DNA from: Collinsella sp. | GTDB lineage: Bacteria; Actinomycetota; Coriobacteriia; Coriobacteriales; Coriobacteriaceae | NCBI GenBank assembly: GCA_019414445.1 | Contig: DXMA01000007.1 | Span: forward strand, 51,174-115,173 | Direction of reading: 5' to 3' | DNA: 64,000 nucleotides | Part shown: positions 8,868 to 16,918 of the stretch, piece after piece | How the letters are laid out: each line of letters begins with the position of its first letter | Numbering within the stretch: the stretch's first letter is position 1 | Position numbers and translations under genes: made by a program | Notes under the pieces: generated by a model | Database searches by the model: none | What the model saw: only the letters and a program-made list of their open reading frames with translations | Told to the model about the DNA's origin: nothing

Positions 8868-9584
8868 ATGCAGCGTGCCAAACAGATATCAGAGTCCATC
8901 GAGCTTGGCATTATCTTGGCGCTCGCCGGTGGCTTTATGGACGTCTATTCGTACATTGGGCGCGATCATGTTTTCGCCAACGCGCAGACAGGCAACATCC
9001 TGCTCGTGGGCGTGAGCATCTCGGAGGGCAACTGGGCACTTGCGGGACGCTATTTCTTCCCCGTGGTGTCGTTTGCCGTGGGCATTATGCTTGCCGACCT
9101 GGTACACGAACGGTTTGGCAGCGTGATTCACTGGCGCCAAGTGACGGTGTTCTTTGAAGCCGTTATCTTGCTGGGCGTGAGCTTTATCCCCGGCGGCAAT
9201 TTCAACCTGCTCGCCAACTGCCTCACCTCGTTTGCCTGCGGCATGCAAGTTGAGAGCTTCCGCAAGATCCACGGTCACGGCATCGCTACGACCATGTGTA
9301 TCGGCAACTTGCGCAACGCGCTGCAAAACGTGGACGATTACATCATCACCCACAGGCGCGGCTTTTTGGAAAACGGCCTGCTGTACTTTGGCGTGATCTT
9401 TACCTTTGTGTTTGGCGCCGTGTTGGGCAACTGGTGCATTGAGCGCATGGGCCTGCACGCCATCGTCGTGGCGAGCTTGCTGCTGTTTGTCGCGTTTGCC
9501 ATCATGTTCATCGACCGCGAGCGCGACTTGCGCTTACGCTGGAAGGTTGCGGCCGAGGCTTGGAAAGAGGGCTGCCGAAAGTAA
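8868..9584 (+). CDS. YoaK/DUF1275-family membrane protein
   Basis: A 238-residue integral membrane protein with six hydrophobic helices and the DUF1275 opening: ALAGGFMDVYSYIGRDHVFANAQTGN, shortened here to its recognisable core GGFMDVYSY and ANAQTGN. The family also conserves the segment around residues 120-150 seen here (FACGMQVESFRKI and TTMCIGNLRN). Function is unknown; some members are proposed transporters. ATG 8868 is ten bases after AAGGAGG. The earlier in-frame ATGs have no ribosome binding site. The gene ends in a strong hairpin terminator. Confidence 0.88.
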   Translation: MQRAKQISESIELGIILALAGGFMDVYSYIGRDHVFANAQTGNILLVGVSISEGNWALAGRYFFPVVSFAVGIMLADLVHERFGSVIHWRQVTVFFEAVILLGVSFIPGGNFNLLANCLTSFACGMQVESFRKIHGHGIATTMCIGNLRNALQNVDDYIITHRRGFLENGLLYFGVIFTFVFGAVLGNWCIERMGLHAIVVASLLLFVAFAIMFIDRERDLRLRWKVAAEAWKEGCRK

Positions 9585-9590
9585 CCGAAT

Positions 9591-9627
9591 GCGGCAAAGG
9601 GGCTGTCCCTTTGCCGCAATATTTTTC
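9591..9627 (+). terminator. Rho-independent terminator after yoaK
   Basis: GCGGCAAAGGG and CCCTTTGCCGC form a perfect 11-bp stem with a 5-nt loop (GCTGT), followed by AATATTTTTC. The stem-loop also contains GGGGCTGTCCC, like the other GGGAC hairpins. Confidence 0.7.
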
Positions 9628-9638
9628 ATTGTCTGTTG

Positions 9639-9690
9639 AAACGCTTTAAATAGTTTGACGTTCTCACGCGTTTTTTGTTTCAAAAGCGTT
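9639..9690. promoter_or_regulatory. Paired AACGCTTT boxes upstream of fucO
   Basis: AACGCTTT at 9640-9647 and its complement AAAGCGTT at 9683-9690 flank a TTGACG (9655-9660) that could be a -35 element. Boxes centred on CG with A/T flanks are typical of LacI/CcpA-type regulators, so carbon control of fucO is plausible. A matching -10 was not clear. Confidence 0.3.
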
Positions 9691-9749
9691 AGGATGGGAC
9701 TCATAGCGTGGGGCGTAATGGATGCCCCGCACACGATGGGAGGCTATCA

Positions 9750-10916
9750 ATGGCTAATCGTTTCGTTCTCAATACCATCTCTTATCATGGTTCCGGCGCC
9801 ATCAAGGAGATCCCCGGCGAGCTCCAGCGTCGCGGCTACAAGAAGATCTTCGTCTGCTCCGACCCCGATCTGGTCAAGTTTGGCGTTACCGCTAAGGTGA
9901 CCGACGAGCTCGACGCCGCCGGCATCGCTTGGAGCCTCTACTCCGAGATCAAGCCCAACCCCACGATTCAGAACGTCAAGGACGGCGTCGAGGCCTTCAA
10001 GGCCGCCGAGGCTGACGCTATCGTGACCATCGGTGGCGGCTCCTCCATGGACACCGCCAAGGCCATCGGCATCATCATCAACAACCCCGAGTTCGCCGAT
10101 GTCCGCAGCCTCGAGGGCGTTGCTCCCACTAAGAACCACGCCGTGTTCACCATCGCCGTGCCGACGACCGCCGGTACCGCTGCCGAGGTGACCATCAACT
10201 ACGTCATCACCGACCCCGAGAAGGTCCGCAAGTTCGTGTGCGTCGACACCAACGACGCCCCCGAGGTCGCCGTCGTCGACCCCGACATGATGGCTTCCAT
10301 GCCCGCCGGCCTGACCGCCTCCACCGGCATGGACGCTCTGACCCACGCCATCGAGGGCTATACCACCAAGGGCGCTTGGGAGCTCTCCGACATGTTCCAC
10401 TTTGAGGCCATCAAGCTGATCGGCGAGAACCTACGCGACTCCGTTGCCGAGGCCAAGTCCGGCCAGCCCGGCTCCGGCCGCGAGGGCATGGCCCTTGGCC
10501 AGTATGTCGCCGGCATGGGCTTCTCCAACGTTGGCCTGGGCATCGACCACGCAATGGCTCACACCCTGTCTGCTCACTACGACACCCCGCACGGCGTCGC
10601 TTGCGCCATGCTGCTGCCGATCGCCATGGAGTTCAACAAGCCGGTTTGCGCTGAGCGCCTGGCCAAGGTTGCCCTTGCCATGGGTGTTGACACCACGGGC
10701 ATGAGCACCGACGAGGCTGCCGACGCCGCTATCGCCGCCGTCAAGCAGCTTTCCGCCGACGTGAATATCCCGCACGTCTGCGAGGCTATGAAGGCCGACG
10801 AGATCGAGGTTCTGGCCAAGGACGCCATGGCCGACGCCTGCTTCCCGGGTAACCCGCGCGAGGCAACGCTCGACGACGTCATCGAGCTCTTCAAGAAGAT
10901 CTGCCCGGCTGCCTAG
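9750..10916 (+). CDS. fucO: Lactaldehyde reductase (iron-dependent alcohol dehydrogenase)
   Basis: Reduces lactaldehyde to 1,2-propanediol with NADH, the last step of fucose or rhamnose fermentation. The 388-residue length fits group III metal-dependent alcohol dehydrogenases. Visible are the NAD-binding GGGSSMDTAKA, and the metal ligands: Asp195 and His199 in GMDALTHAIEGY, His267 in GIDHAMAHTLSAHYDTPHG, and His281. This last motif is closest to FucO. The coding sequence uses a strongly biased set of codons (GCC, ATC, AAG, GAG), as in highly expressed genes, so it may serve general aldehyde or redox disposal as well. ATG 9750 follows GGGAGG. No other fucose genes are in the window. A strong terminator follows. 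Confidence 0.88.
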   Translation: MANRFVLNTISYHGSGAIKEIPGELQRRGYKKIFVCSDPDLVKFGVTAKVTDELDAAGIAWSLYSEIKPNPTIQNVKDGVEAFKAAEADAIVTIGGGSSMDTAKAIGIIINNPEFADVRSLEGVAPTKNHAVFTIAVPTTAGTAAEVTINYVITDPEKVRKFVCVDTNDAPEVAVVDPDMMASMPAGLTASTGMDALTHAIEGYTTKGAWELSDMFHFEAIKLIGENLRDSVAEAKSGQPGSGREGMALGQYVAGMGFSNVGLGIDHAMAHTLSAHYDTPHGVACAMLLPIAMEFNKPVCAERLAKVALAMGVDTTGMSTDEAADAAIAAVKQLSADVNIPHVCEAMKADEIEVLAKDAMADACFPGNPREATLDDVIELFKKICPAA

Positions 10917-10969
10917 CCCAGTTTGGTGGTCCTTCGCCCGTAGGTGTATGGTCTTTTGACGTGCCGCTG

Positions 10970-11001
10970 GCCCCGCCGTGCTACGCACGGCGGGGCTTTT
11001 T
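10970..11001 (+). terminator. Rho-independent terminator after fucO
   Basis: GCCCCGCCGTGC pairs with GCACGGCGGGGC over 12 bp around a 3-nt loop, followed by five T residues. Confidence 0.9.
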
Positions 11002-11076
11002 GTGCTGCGTCGATGCCCTGAGACGGACAAAACCAAGGCGTACTGCCCGCTGCGGATAGGTGGTGCACTTCCCAGC

Positions 11077-11310
11077 GTGCATTTTTGGGAGTATTCAGCA
11101 AGCTCTTAAAAATGCATAACGTTTTGAATGGCCCGTAGTGGCCCGCAGGCGCCCATCGACAGCCATTGTGGGCGGGCTATCGATGAGTGGAGGGGGTTGT
11201 TACTGAGTTTTTGCTTTGCGACGACCTGCAACACTGCTGTAACCACGTCGTTTTGTCGTTCGTGATGGGGCCGTTGGGGCCCACGGTGCTGAATACTCCG
11301 TTTTTTGCAC
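11077..11310. mobile_element. MITE-like element with terminal inverted repeats
   Basis: The arms at 11077-11100 and 11287-11310 share an identical inner 13 bp (GGAGTATTCAGCA and its complement) and identical outer GTGCA/TGCAC-type ends, separated by runs of T or A. The 234-bp unit contains no convincing gene; a 62-codon frame inside it and running past its right end lacks a good start context. It fills most of the 519-nt gap between fucO and the M42 peptidase gene. Terminal repeats without a transposase suggest a non-autonomous element, but target duplications were not identified. Confidence 0.5.
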
Positions 11311-11520
11311 GGCCCAAGGTGGGGTACCCTGAGACGAAGCAAAAAGACTCCTCATTTCTATGCAGATACCGATAGGATTTATGCAAGATTGGGATTGTAA
11401 GCCGTGCGCGTGCGCAAAATCGGCGCGAGGACGTCTGGAGGTGGCTCGGCTCCCAGAGCCTTGCGCGTGCAGAACGGTTAAAATCGGGACTCGGTCTTAG
11501 TTTTGCTTGGAAGGATGCAC

Positions 11521-12564
11521 ATGGCTTCTGTAATCGATGCTTCTCTAGAGGAGACGCTCTCCTATATCGCGGGACAGCTTAAGACACTGACTTCTATTGC
11601 TTCGCCGACGGGCTATACCCGTGCGGCGACTGATTATCTGATGGAGACCCTGCGCGATATGGGGTTTGGGCCTGAGCGTTCCAATAAGGGTAACGTGCTC
11701 GTTGAGCTTGGTGGCGAGGGTGAGCCGCTCGTACTGGCGAGCCATGTCGATACCCTGGGCGCCATGGTGCGTTCCATTAAGGACAATGGTCGCCTGCGCC
11801 CCACGACGCTCGGCGGGCATCAGTGGTCTACGGCCGATGGCGAGAACTGCACCGTCTACACGCGCGACGGCAATGTCTACACGGGCGTGGTCCTCAATAC
11901 CGAGCCTTCGGCGCATGTGGCCGACGAGCCGGTCAAGACCATCGAGAAGAACATGGAAATCCTGCTCGATGAGAATGTCGACAGCAAGGACGATGTGCTT
12001 GAGCTGGGCATTCAGACCGGCGACATCATCGCTATGGATCCGCGTACCACGGTGACGGAGAGCGGCTACATCAAGAGCCGCTTCCTGGATGACAAGCTGT
12101 CGGCGTCGATTCTGCTGGGTCTGGCCCGCGCTGTTGCTGACGGCGAGGTGTCGCTTTCGCGCAAGGTGTCGCTGCTCTTTACCGTGTACGAGGAGGTCGG
12201 CCACGGCGGTGCTTTCGTGCCGGCCGACACGCGCGAGATGATCAGCGTTGACATGGGCTGCGTGGGCGACGACCTGGGCTGCACCGAGCGCATGGTGTCG
12301 ATTTGCGCCAAGGATTCGGGCGGTCCGTACAACTACGACCTGGTAACCACGCTGTCCAACATCGCGCGCGAGCTGGAGCTCGATTACGCCATCGATGTGT
12401 ATCCGCACTACGGCTCGGACGTTGAGGCCACGCTCTCGGCCGGCTACGACATCCGTCACGGCCTGATCGGCCCCGGCGTGTACGCGAGCCACAACTACGA
12501 GCGCAGCCACATCGACGGCGTGCGCAATACCTACGAGCTGGTCCGCGCCTACGTACAACGCTAG
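11521..12564 (+). CDS. M42-family metallopeptidase (glutamyl/aromatic aminopeptidase type)
   Basis: A 347-residue cytoplasmic aminopeptidase of the M42 family, usually a large self-compartmentalised oligomer with two metal ions. Seen are the metal site ASHVDTLGAM, the second ligand region RFLDDKLSA, the catalytic EEVGHGG, a VDMG and the late HNYERSH carrying the last His ligand. The family removes N-terminal residues from short peptides made by proteolysis. ATG 11521 is seven bases after GGAAGG; the ATG six bases earlier is too close to that site. Confidence 0.88.
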   Translation: MASVIDASLEETLSYIAGQLKTLTSIASPTGYTRAATDYLMETLRDMGFGPERSNKGNVLVELGGEGEPLVLASHVDTLGAMVRSIKDNGRLRPTTLGGHQWSTADGENCTVYTRDGNVYTGVVLNTEPSAHVADEPVKTIEKNMEILLDENVDSKDDVLELGIQTGDIIAMDPRTTVTESGYIKSRFLDDKLSASILLGLARAVADGEVSLSRKVSLLFTVYEEVGHGGAFVPADTREMISVDMGCVGDDLGCTERMVSICAKDSGGPYNYDLVTTLSNIARELELDYAIDVYPHYGSDVEATLSAGYDIRHGLIGPGVYASHNYERSHIDGVRNTYELVRAYVQR

Positions 12565-12573
12565 CGATGCAGC

Positions 12574-12609
12574 GGCCTCGGCTGATACGGCAGTACCGAC
12601 CGAGGCCGT
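12574..12609 (+). terminator. Probable terminator hairpin after the M42 peptidase gene
   Basis: CGGCCTCGG and CCGAGGCCG pair over 9 bp around an 18-nt loop just after the stop codon. Only a weak pyrimidine stretch follows, so termination is likely but not certain. Confidence 0.5.
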
Positions 12610-12619
12610 CCTCTCTAAG

Positions 12620-12682
12620 TTGCGGTGAAATAGGGACTGTTTGGCGGTTTTAAACGCTTAAACAGTCCCTATTTCACCGCAA
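12620..12682. repeat. Dispersed hairpin repeat, copy 1
   Basis: Perfect 23-bp arms (12620-12642 and 12660-12682) starting TTGCGGTGAAAT and ending GGGACTGTTT, with a 17-nt loop. The copy at 23666-23728 shares 21 of 23 arm positions, so this is a repeated family rather than a chance terminator. It lies between convergent genes (M42 peptidase and mnmA) and could terminate both. Confidence 0.8.
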
Positions 12683-12700
12683 TTTATGAAGGGGATGGGG

Positions 12701-13801
12701 CTACTTAAGTGCGCCGGTCACCGTGCCGCCGCCGAGGACGATGTCGCCGTGGTAGACTACAACGGCCTGGCCGGGGGCGATGGCTCGCTGCGGCTCGTCA
12801 AAAGTCAGCAGCATTTGCCCGTCTTCGCCGCGCGTAAGGGTCGCTGCTTGGTCTTTCTGACGGTAACGGTACTTGGCGCCCACGCGAATGCCGCCGGCAT
12901 CGAGTTCTGCCTCCATGCGGTCGGCAGGGGCGCTCCAGATCCAGTCGTCGGCCGTGAGTGCTGTGGCCGTTAGGTCCTCGGCCTCGCCCAGATGCACGGT
13001 GTTGTTGGCGGCATCGACGCCCGTCACATACACGGGATGCGCCATCGCGACGCCCAAGCCCTTGCGCTGGCCGATGGTATAGCGCAACGCGCCGTTATGG
13101 CGTCCGACCACGCTGCCGTCGCGCCACACAATGTCGCCCGGTGCAGCGGGATGTCCGCAGCGGCGCTCGATATAGCCCGCGTAGTCGCCGTCTGGAATAA
13201 AGCAGATGTCCTCGCTTTCGGCCTTTTGGGCGTTGGTAAAGCCCTGCTCGGCGGCTATGCGGCGCACGTTGCGCTCTTTGTCTAGGCCCGCCAGCGGAAA
13301 GATCGTGTGCGCCAGGCGCTCCTGCGTAAGCGAATACAAAAAGTAGCTCTGGTCCTTTTTGGAATCTTCGCCGCGATGTAGCTGCCAGGTGCCGTCTGCC
13401 GCCTGGCTTGTTTTGGCGTAATGTCCCGTTGCGATGTAGTCGCAGCCCATGTCCAGCGCCGCATCGAGCAGCGCGCCAAACTTAATGTGGCGGTTGCAGA
13501 TAATGCACGGGTTGGGCGTCAGTCCCTCCTGGTAGGCGTTCACAAAGCGCTCGATAACGTTGCGGTCGAACGTCTGCTGCAGGTCGAGCACATGATGGGG
13601 GATCCCCAGACGCTCGGCGACGGCCTTTGCGTCGGCGATGTCGCGGTCGACCTTACTCATGCCCGTGATGGGATCGGGTGCGGGGCAGGTGAGGCGCATG
13701 GTGGCGCCGACGCATTCGTAGCCCTGGCTTTTGAGCAGGTACGCGGTCACGCTGGAATCGACGCCGCCGCTCATGGCGACGAGCACGCGCTTGTTGTGCA
13801 T
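12701..13801 (-). CDS. mnmA: tRNA 2-thiouridine(34) synthase
   Basis: Transfers sulfur to U34 of Lys, Glu and Gln tRNAs, using ATP to adenylate the uridine. The 366-residue protein has the PP-loop SGGVDSS at residues 11-17 and both catalytic cysteines: Cys99 in NPCIICN and Cys200 in EDICFI. The C-terminal beta-barrel is complete. The start has AAGGAG eight or nine bases upstream. cysK lies upstream on the same strand but is separated by a terminator, so mnmA probably has its own promoter or depends on read-through. The link with cysteine synthesis is natural, since cysteine supplies the sulfur. Confidence 0.95.
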   Translation of the reverse strand: MHNKRVLVAMSGGVDSSVTAYLLKSQGYECVGATMRLTCPAPDPITGMSKVDRDIADAKAVAERLGIPHHVLDLQQTFDRNVIERFVNAYQEGLTPNPCIICNRHIKFGALLDAALDMGCDYIATGHYAKTSQAADGTWQLHRGEDSKKDQSYFLYSLTQERLAHTIFPLAGLDKERNVRRIAAEQGFTNAQKAESEDICFIPDGDYAGYIERRCGHPAAPGDIVWRDGSVVGRHNGALRYTIGQRKGLGVAMAHPVYVTGVDAANNTVHLGEAEDLTATALTADDWIWSAPADRMEAELDAGGIRVGAKYRYRQKDQAATLTRGEDGQMLLTFDEPQRAIAPGQAVVVYHGDIVLGGGTVTGALK

Positions 13802-13830
13802 GGGGAGGTTCTCCTTGGTGGCATGTGGCC

Positions 13831-13869
13831 AAAAAAGAAAAGCGGCGCGGGAGGCTGGTTCCGCGCCGC
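13831..13869 (-). terminator. Rho-independent terminator between cysK and mnmA
   Basis: Read on the minus strand, GCGGCGCGG pairs with CCGCGCCGC and is followed by TTTTCTTTTTT. It should end the cysK transcript before mnmA. Confidence 0.8.
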
Positions 13870-13982
13870 AGACATTGTAGCAAGTTCGGACGTCTCGTGG
13901 GACACCCTAACGAGATGAGCTCAGGCCGCCAGAAGAGAGGGTAGACCGGCGTGCCTTGGGCCTATCGACAAGTGACGGGCCC

Positions 13983-14921
<939 letters not shown>

Positions 14922-15174
14922 GGTGAACCTCCAAAGTGTTCAAATGACTGGATACCGTGTGGTTTTACGGTGTGTGTAGCAGCGAAACCCACAAACCTTA
15001 TGGGTTGTTCGTTTTGCTGTTGGCAAGCATAGTAGACAGTAAAGCCTAGTAACGCAATAGGAAATAGAAGATTATTACGAGTCGATTAACCATCTTGACC
15101 GGAACGGGTATTTCCAAAACCAATATTTCGGCTAGAATTTCTACGGACTAAATGACCGAAAGGCAGCACTATAC
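14922..15174. promoter_or_regulatory. Divergent cysK/Rrf2 promoter region
   Basis: This 253-nt gap is more AT-rich than its surroundings. It contains AACCCA..TGGGTT (about 14988-15007), a possible -35 TTGACC (about 15097), and TAGAAT near 15133 that could be a -10 for the regulator gene. Rrf2 boxes are short and variable, so the true operator cannot be fixed by eye. Confidence 0.35.
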
Positions 15175-15603
15175 ATGTTGGTTTCTACTAAGGGCAGATA
15201 TGCCCTGCGCGTTATGGTCGATCTGGCCGAGCACCAGGCAGCCGGTCGCATCCCACTCAAAGAGATCGCGGCGCGACAGGGGATTTCCGAGAAATATCTC
15301 GAGAACATTTTGGCTACGCTCGTGCGCGCCAACATGCTCTCGGGCATGCGCGGCAAGGGCGGCGGCTATGTGCTCACGCGCCCGCCCGAGCAATACACGG
15401 TGGGCGAGATCTTGCGCCTGACCGAGGGCAGTCTGGCGCCGGTCGCCTGCCTGGATGGCGACTGCAAGGGCTGCTCGCGTTCGGATGAGTGCCCCACGCT
15501 CGACGTGTGGAAGAACCTGGACAAGCTCATCAACGACTACCTCGACGGTGTGACGCTCGATCAACTTGTCGCTCCCAACCATGGCTACGACTACGTCATC
15601 TAA
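15175..15603 (+). CDS. Rrf2-family transcriptional regulator, IscR/CymR-like
   Basis: A 142-residue winged-helix regulator. The N-terminus (STKGRYALRVMVDLA) and the recognition region (AARQGISEKYLENILATL) are classic Rrf2. The C-terminal half has four cysteines, Cys92, Cys97, Cys100 and Cys106, in the region where IscR binds its [2Fe-2S] cluster with three cysteines; CymR, the cysteine-metabolism repressor, lacks that set. So an iron-sulfur or redox sensor is plausible. Its divergence from cysK suggests control of cysteine synthesis. It lies immediately before a bidirectional terminator region. Confidence 0.88.
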   Translation: MLVSTKGRYALRVMVDLAEHQAAGRIPLKEIAARQGISEKYLENILATLVRANMLSGMRGKGGGYVLTRPPEQYTVGEILRLTEGSLAPVACLDGDCKGCSRSDECPTLDVWKNLDKLINDYLDGVTLDQLVAPNHGYDYVI

Positions 15604-15672
15604 CCCACACCTGCATTTGGGGACGGGGCGGAAATGGTAGATTTTCTCGCCCTTTGAGACTTGGCAAATAAG

Positions 15673-15709
15673 AAGGCCGCCCATTTTTGCGATGGGCGGC
15701 CTTCGTTTT
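15673..15709. terminator. Bidirectional terminator between Rrf2 gene and holin-like gene
   Basis: AAGGCCGCCCAT pairs with ATGGGCGGCCTT over 12 bp around a 7-nt loop, with CGTTTT on the plus side and TTATTT on the minus side. It serves two convergent genes. Just upstream, at 15617-15630, the text TTGGGGACGGGG looks like a decayed GGGAC hairpin arm. Confidence 0.8.
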
Positions 15710-15744
15710 GGGCTGTTGAGACGGACACGGCCGGAATGGCCGTT

Positions 15745-16110
15745 TTAGTCCTCGGCGATGCTGTCGAGGATGCTGCGCGTGATGGACACCAGGATGCTGC
15801 CCATAAAGGCCGATCCAAAGCTGGCGATGGAGATGCCGACGCCCAGCAGGTTGACCGACAGGTAACTCGCGAGCTCAAGCATAAAGCTGTTGACTACGAG
15901 CTGAAAAACACCAAGCGTAATAATAGTGAGCGGCAGTGAGATGACGGTCAGGAACGGCTTGACGAGCGAATCGACAATGTTCAGGAACAGTCCCACAAAG
16001 GCAAAGCAGACCCAGGTCTCGGCAAAGCCGAAGGGTTGGATACCGGGGACGAGGAACGTGGCGATCGCGATGGCGATCGAGGTGAAGAGCCAGTTAAGCA
16101 TAAAGCGCAT
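15745..16110 (-). CDS. Phage-holin-4-type (YvlD family) membrane protein
   Basis: A 121-residue protein with four hydrophobic helices, matching the YvlD/phage holin 4 superfamily: MLNWLFTSIAIAIATFLVPGI at the start, shortened to its recognisable LNWL..LVPGI, then NIVDSLVKPFL and LPLTIITLGVF. Despite the name, members are common chromosomal proteins, often linked to envelope stress. No phage genes are nearby. The start has AAAGGA about eight bases upstream. Confidence 0.8.
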   Translation of the reverse strand: MRFMLNWLFTSIAIAIATFLVPGIQPFGFAETWVCFAFVGLFLNIVDSLVKPFLTVISLPLTIITLGVFQLVVNSFMLELASYLSVNLLGVGISIASFGSAFMGSILVSITRSILDSIAED

Positions 16111-16434
16111 GGCGTGAATCCTTTCTTGCGCCGGGGTTGCTGGCGTCGCGTGAAGCGGCTTGCGGCGGCGACCTGGATGGTTGCGCGGGCGCGCCGCGGT
16201 GTTTGGGCGCCCATTGTCTCAAATATTCGTGGAGCTTACGTGCGCATACGGTTTCTAAACGGCGTTCGTCCTGAAAAACGCGCCGCTGGCAGAGAGTCTT
16301 GTCGCTTTAGTTTGGTGGTGTGCTACACTGCTACGGGCAAAAGCCACAGGCGTTGCCCTATTGCATAGAACGGGTGAACGATGCCCGATGTCAGTATCAA
16401 CTTCGATGCCTTTTGGCGGGTTTGGCGGTGATCG
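16111..16434. other. 324-nt gap upstream of the YerC-like gene
   Basis: No gene is evident. Near the right end TTGTCG (about 16300) and TACACT (about 16325) could be a weak promoter, followed by a small hairpin GGGCAA..TTGCCC at 16335-16358 in what would be the leader of the YerC-like gene. Confidence 0.4.
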
Positions 16435-16734
16435 ATGAATATCGAGAACATGTTTGACAAGCCTGATGTCAAGCAGCTGGTCCACGCATTTAGCCTTTTG
16501 AACGACGAGAAGGATATCCAAGCGTTTTTGACCGATATCTGCACGCCGCGCGAGATTTGCGACCTTTCTCAGCGTTTGCAGGTTGCGCGCTATTTGGACG
16601 AGGGCGAGCCTTATGTTGAGGTTCAGGCCCGTACCGGCGCTTCGTCCACCACGGTGAGCCGCGTTTCAAAGGCGCTGAACGGCGAGTACGGTGGCTACCG
16701 CAAGATCCTCATTAAGTTGGAGGATGGCGAGTAG
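16435..16734 (+). CDS. YerC/YecD-family TrpR-like regulator
   Basis: A 99-residue protein of the YerC/YecD family, related to the Trp repressor fold. The helix-turn-helix is visible as ICDLSQRLQVARYL followed by GASSTTVSRVSKAL, residues about 40-83. The family is widespread in Gram-positive bacteria and frequently sits near DNA-repair or purine genes, but its target is generally unknown. No tryptophan genes are here. ATG 16435 is preceded by GGCGGTGATC. A clear terminator follows 27 nt after the stop. Confidence 0.82.
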   Translation: MNIENMFDKPDVKQLVHAFSLLNDEKDIQAFLTDICTPREICDLSQRLQVARYLDEGEPYVEVQARTGASSTTVSRVSKALNGEYGGYRKILIKLEDGE

Positions 16735-16760
16735 GCCAGCGACAACATTGAATTACGAAG

Positions 16761-16785
16761 AACCGTCCCTCCGGGGGCGGTTTTT
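16761..16785 (+). terminator. Rho-independent terminator after the YerC-like gene
   Basis: AACCGTCCC pairs with GGGGCGGTT (one G-T pair) around a TCCG tetraloop, followed by five T residues. Confidence 0.85.
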
Positions 16786-16918
16786 ATATGCCTGCAATCG
16801 GCTGGTGCGTTGGGTTCAGGTTGCTTTGTACCAAAAGATGGAACTGCGGTGGCAATGTGTCCGCTTGGGCGGGTAGGATGGATGCATTGATTATTGCGAA
16901 CGGTTTGAGCGGAGGACC

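Noticed and set aside
7157..9157. Long plus-strand frame opposite the YgiQ gene
   Set aside because: Lies opposite a clear radical SAM protein, encodes no recognisable domain, and runs into the yoaK start in a different frame.
11187..11375. 62-codon frame inside and beyond the MITE-like element at 11077-11310
   Set aside because: No convincing ribosome binding site, and it crosses the inverted repeat; most likely non-coding.
15617..15668. Another GGGAC hairpin copy after the Rrf2 gene
   Set aside because: TTGGGGACGGGG is present but no complementary arm could be found; at most a decayed copy.
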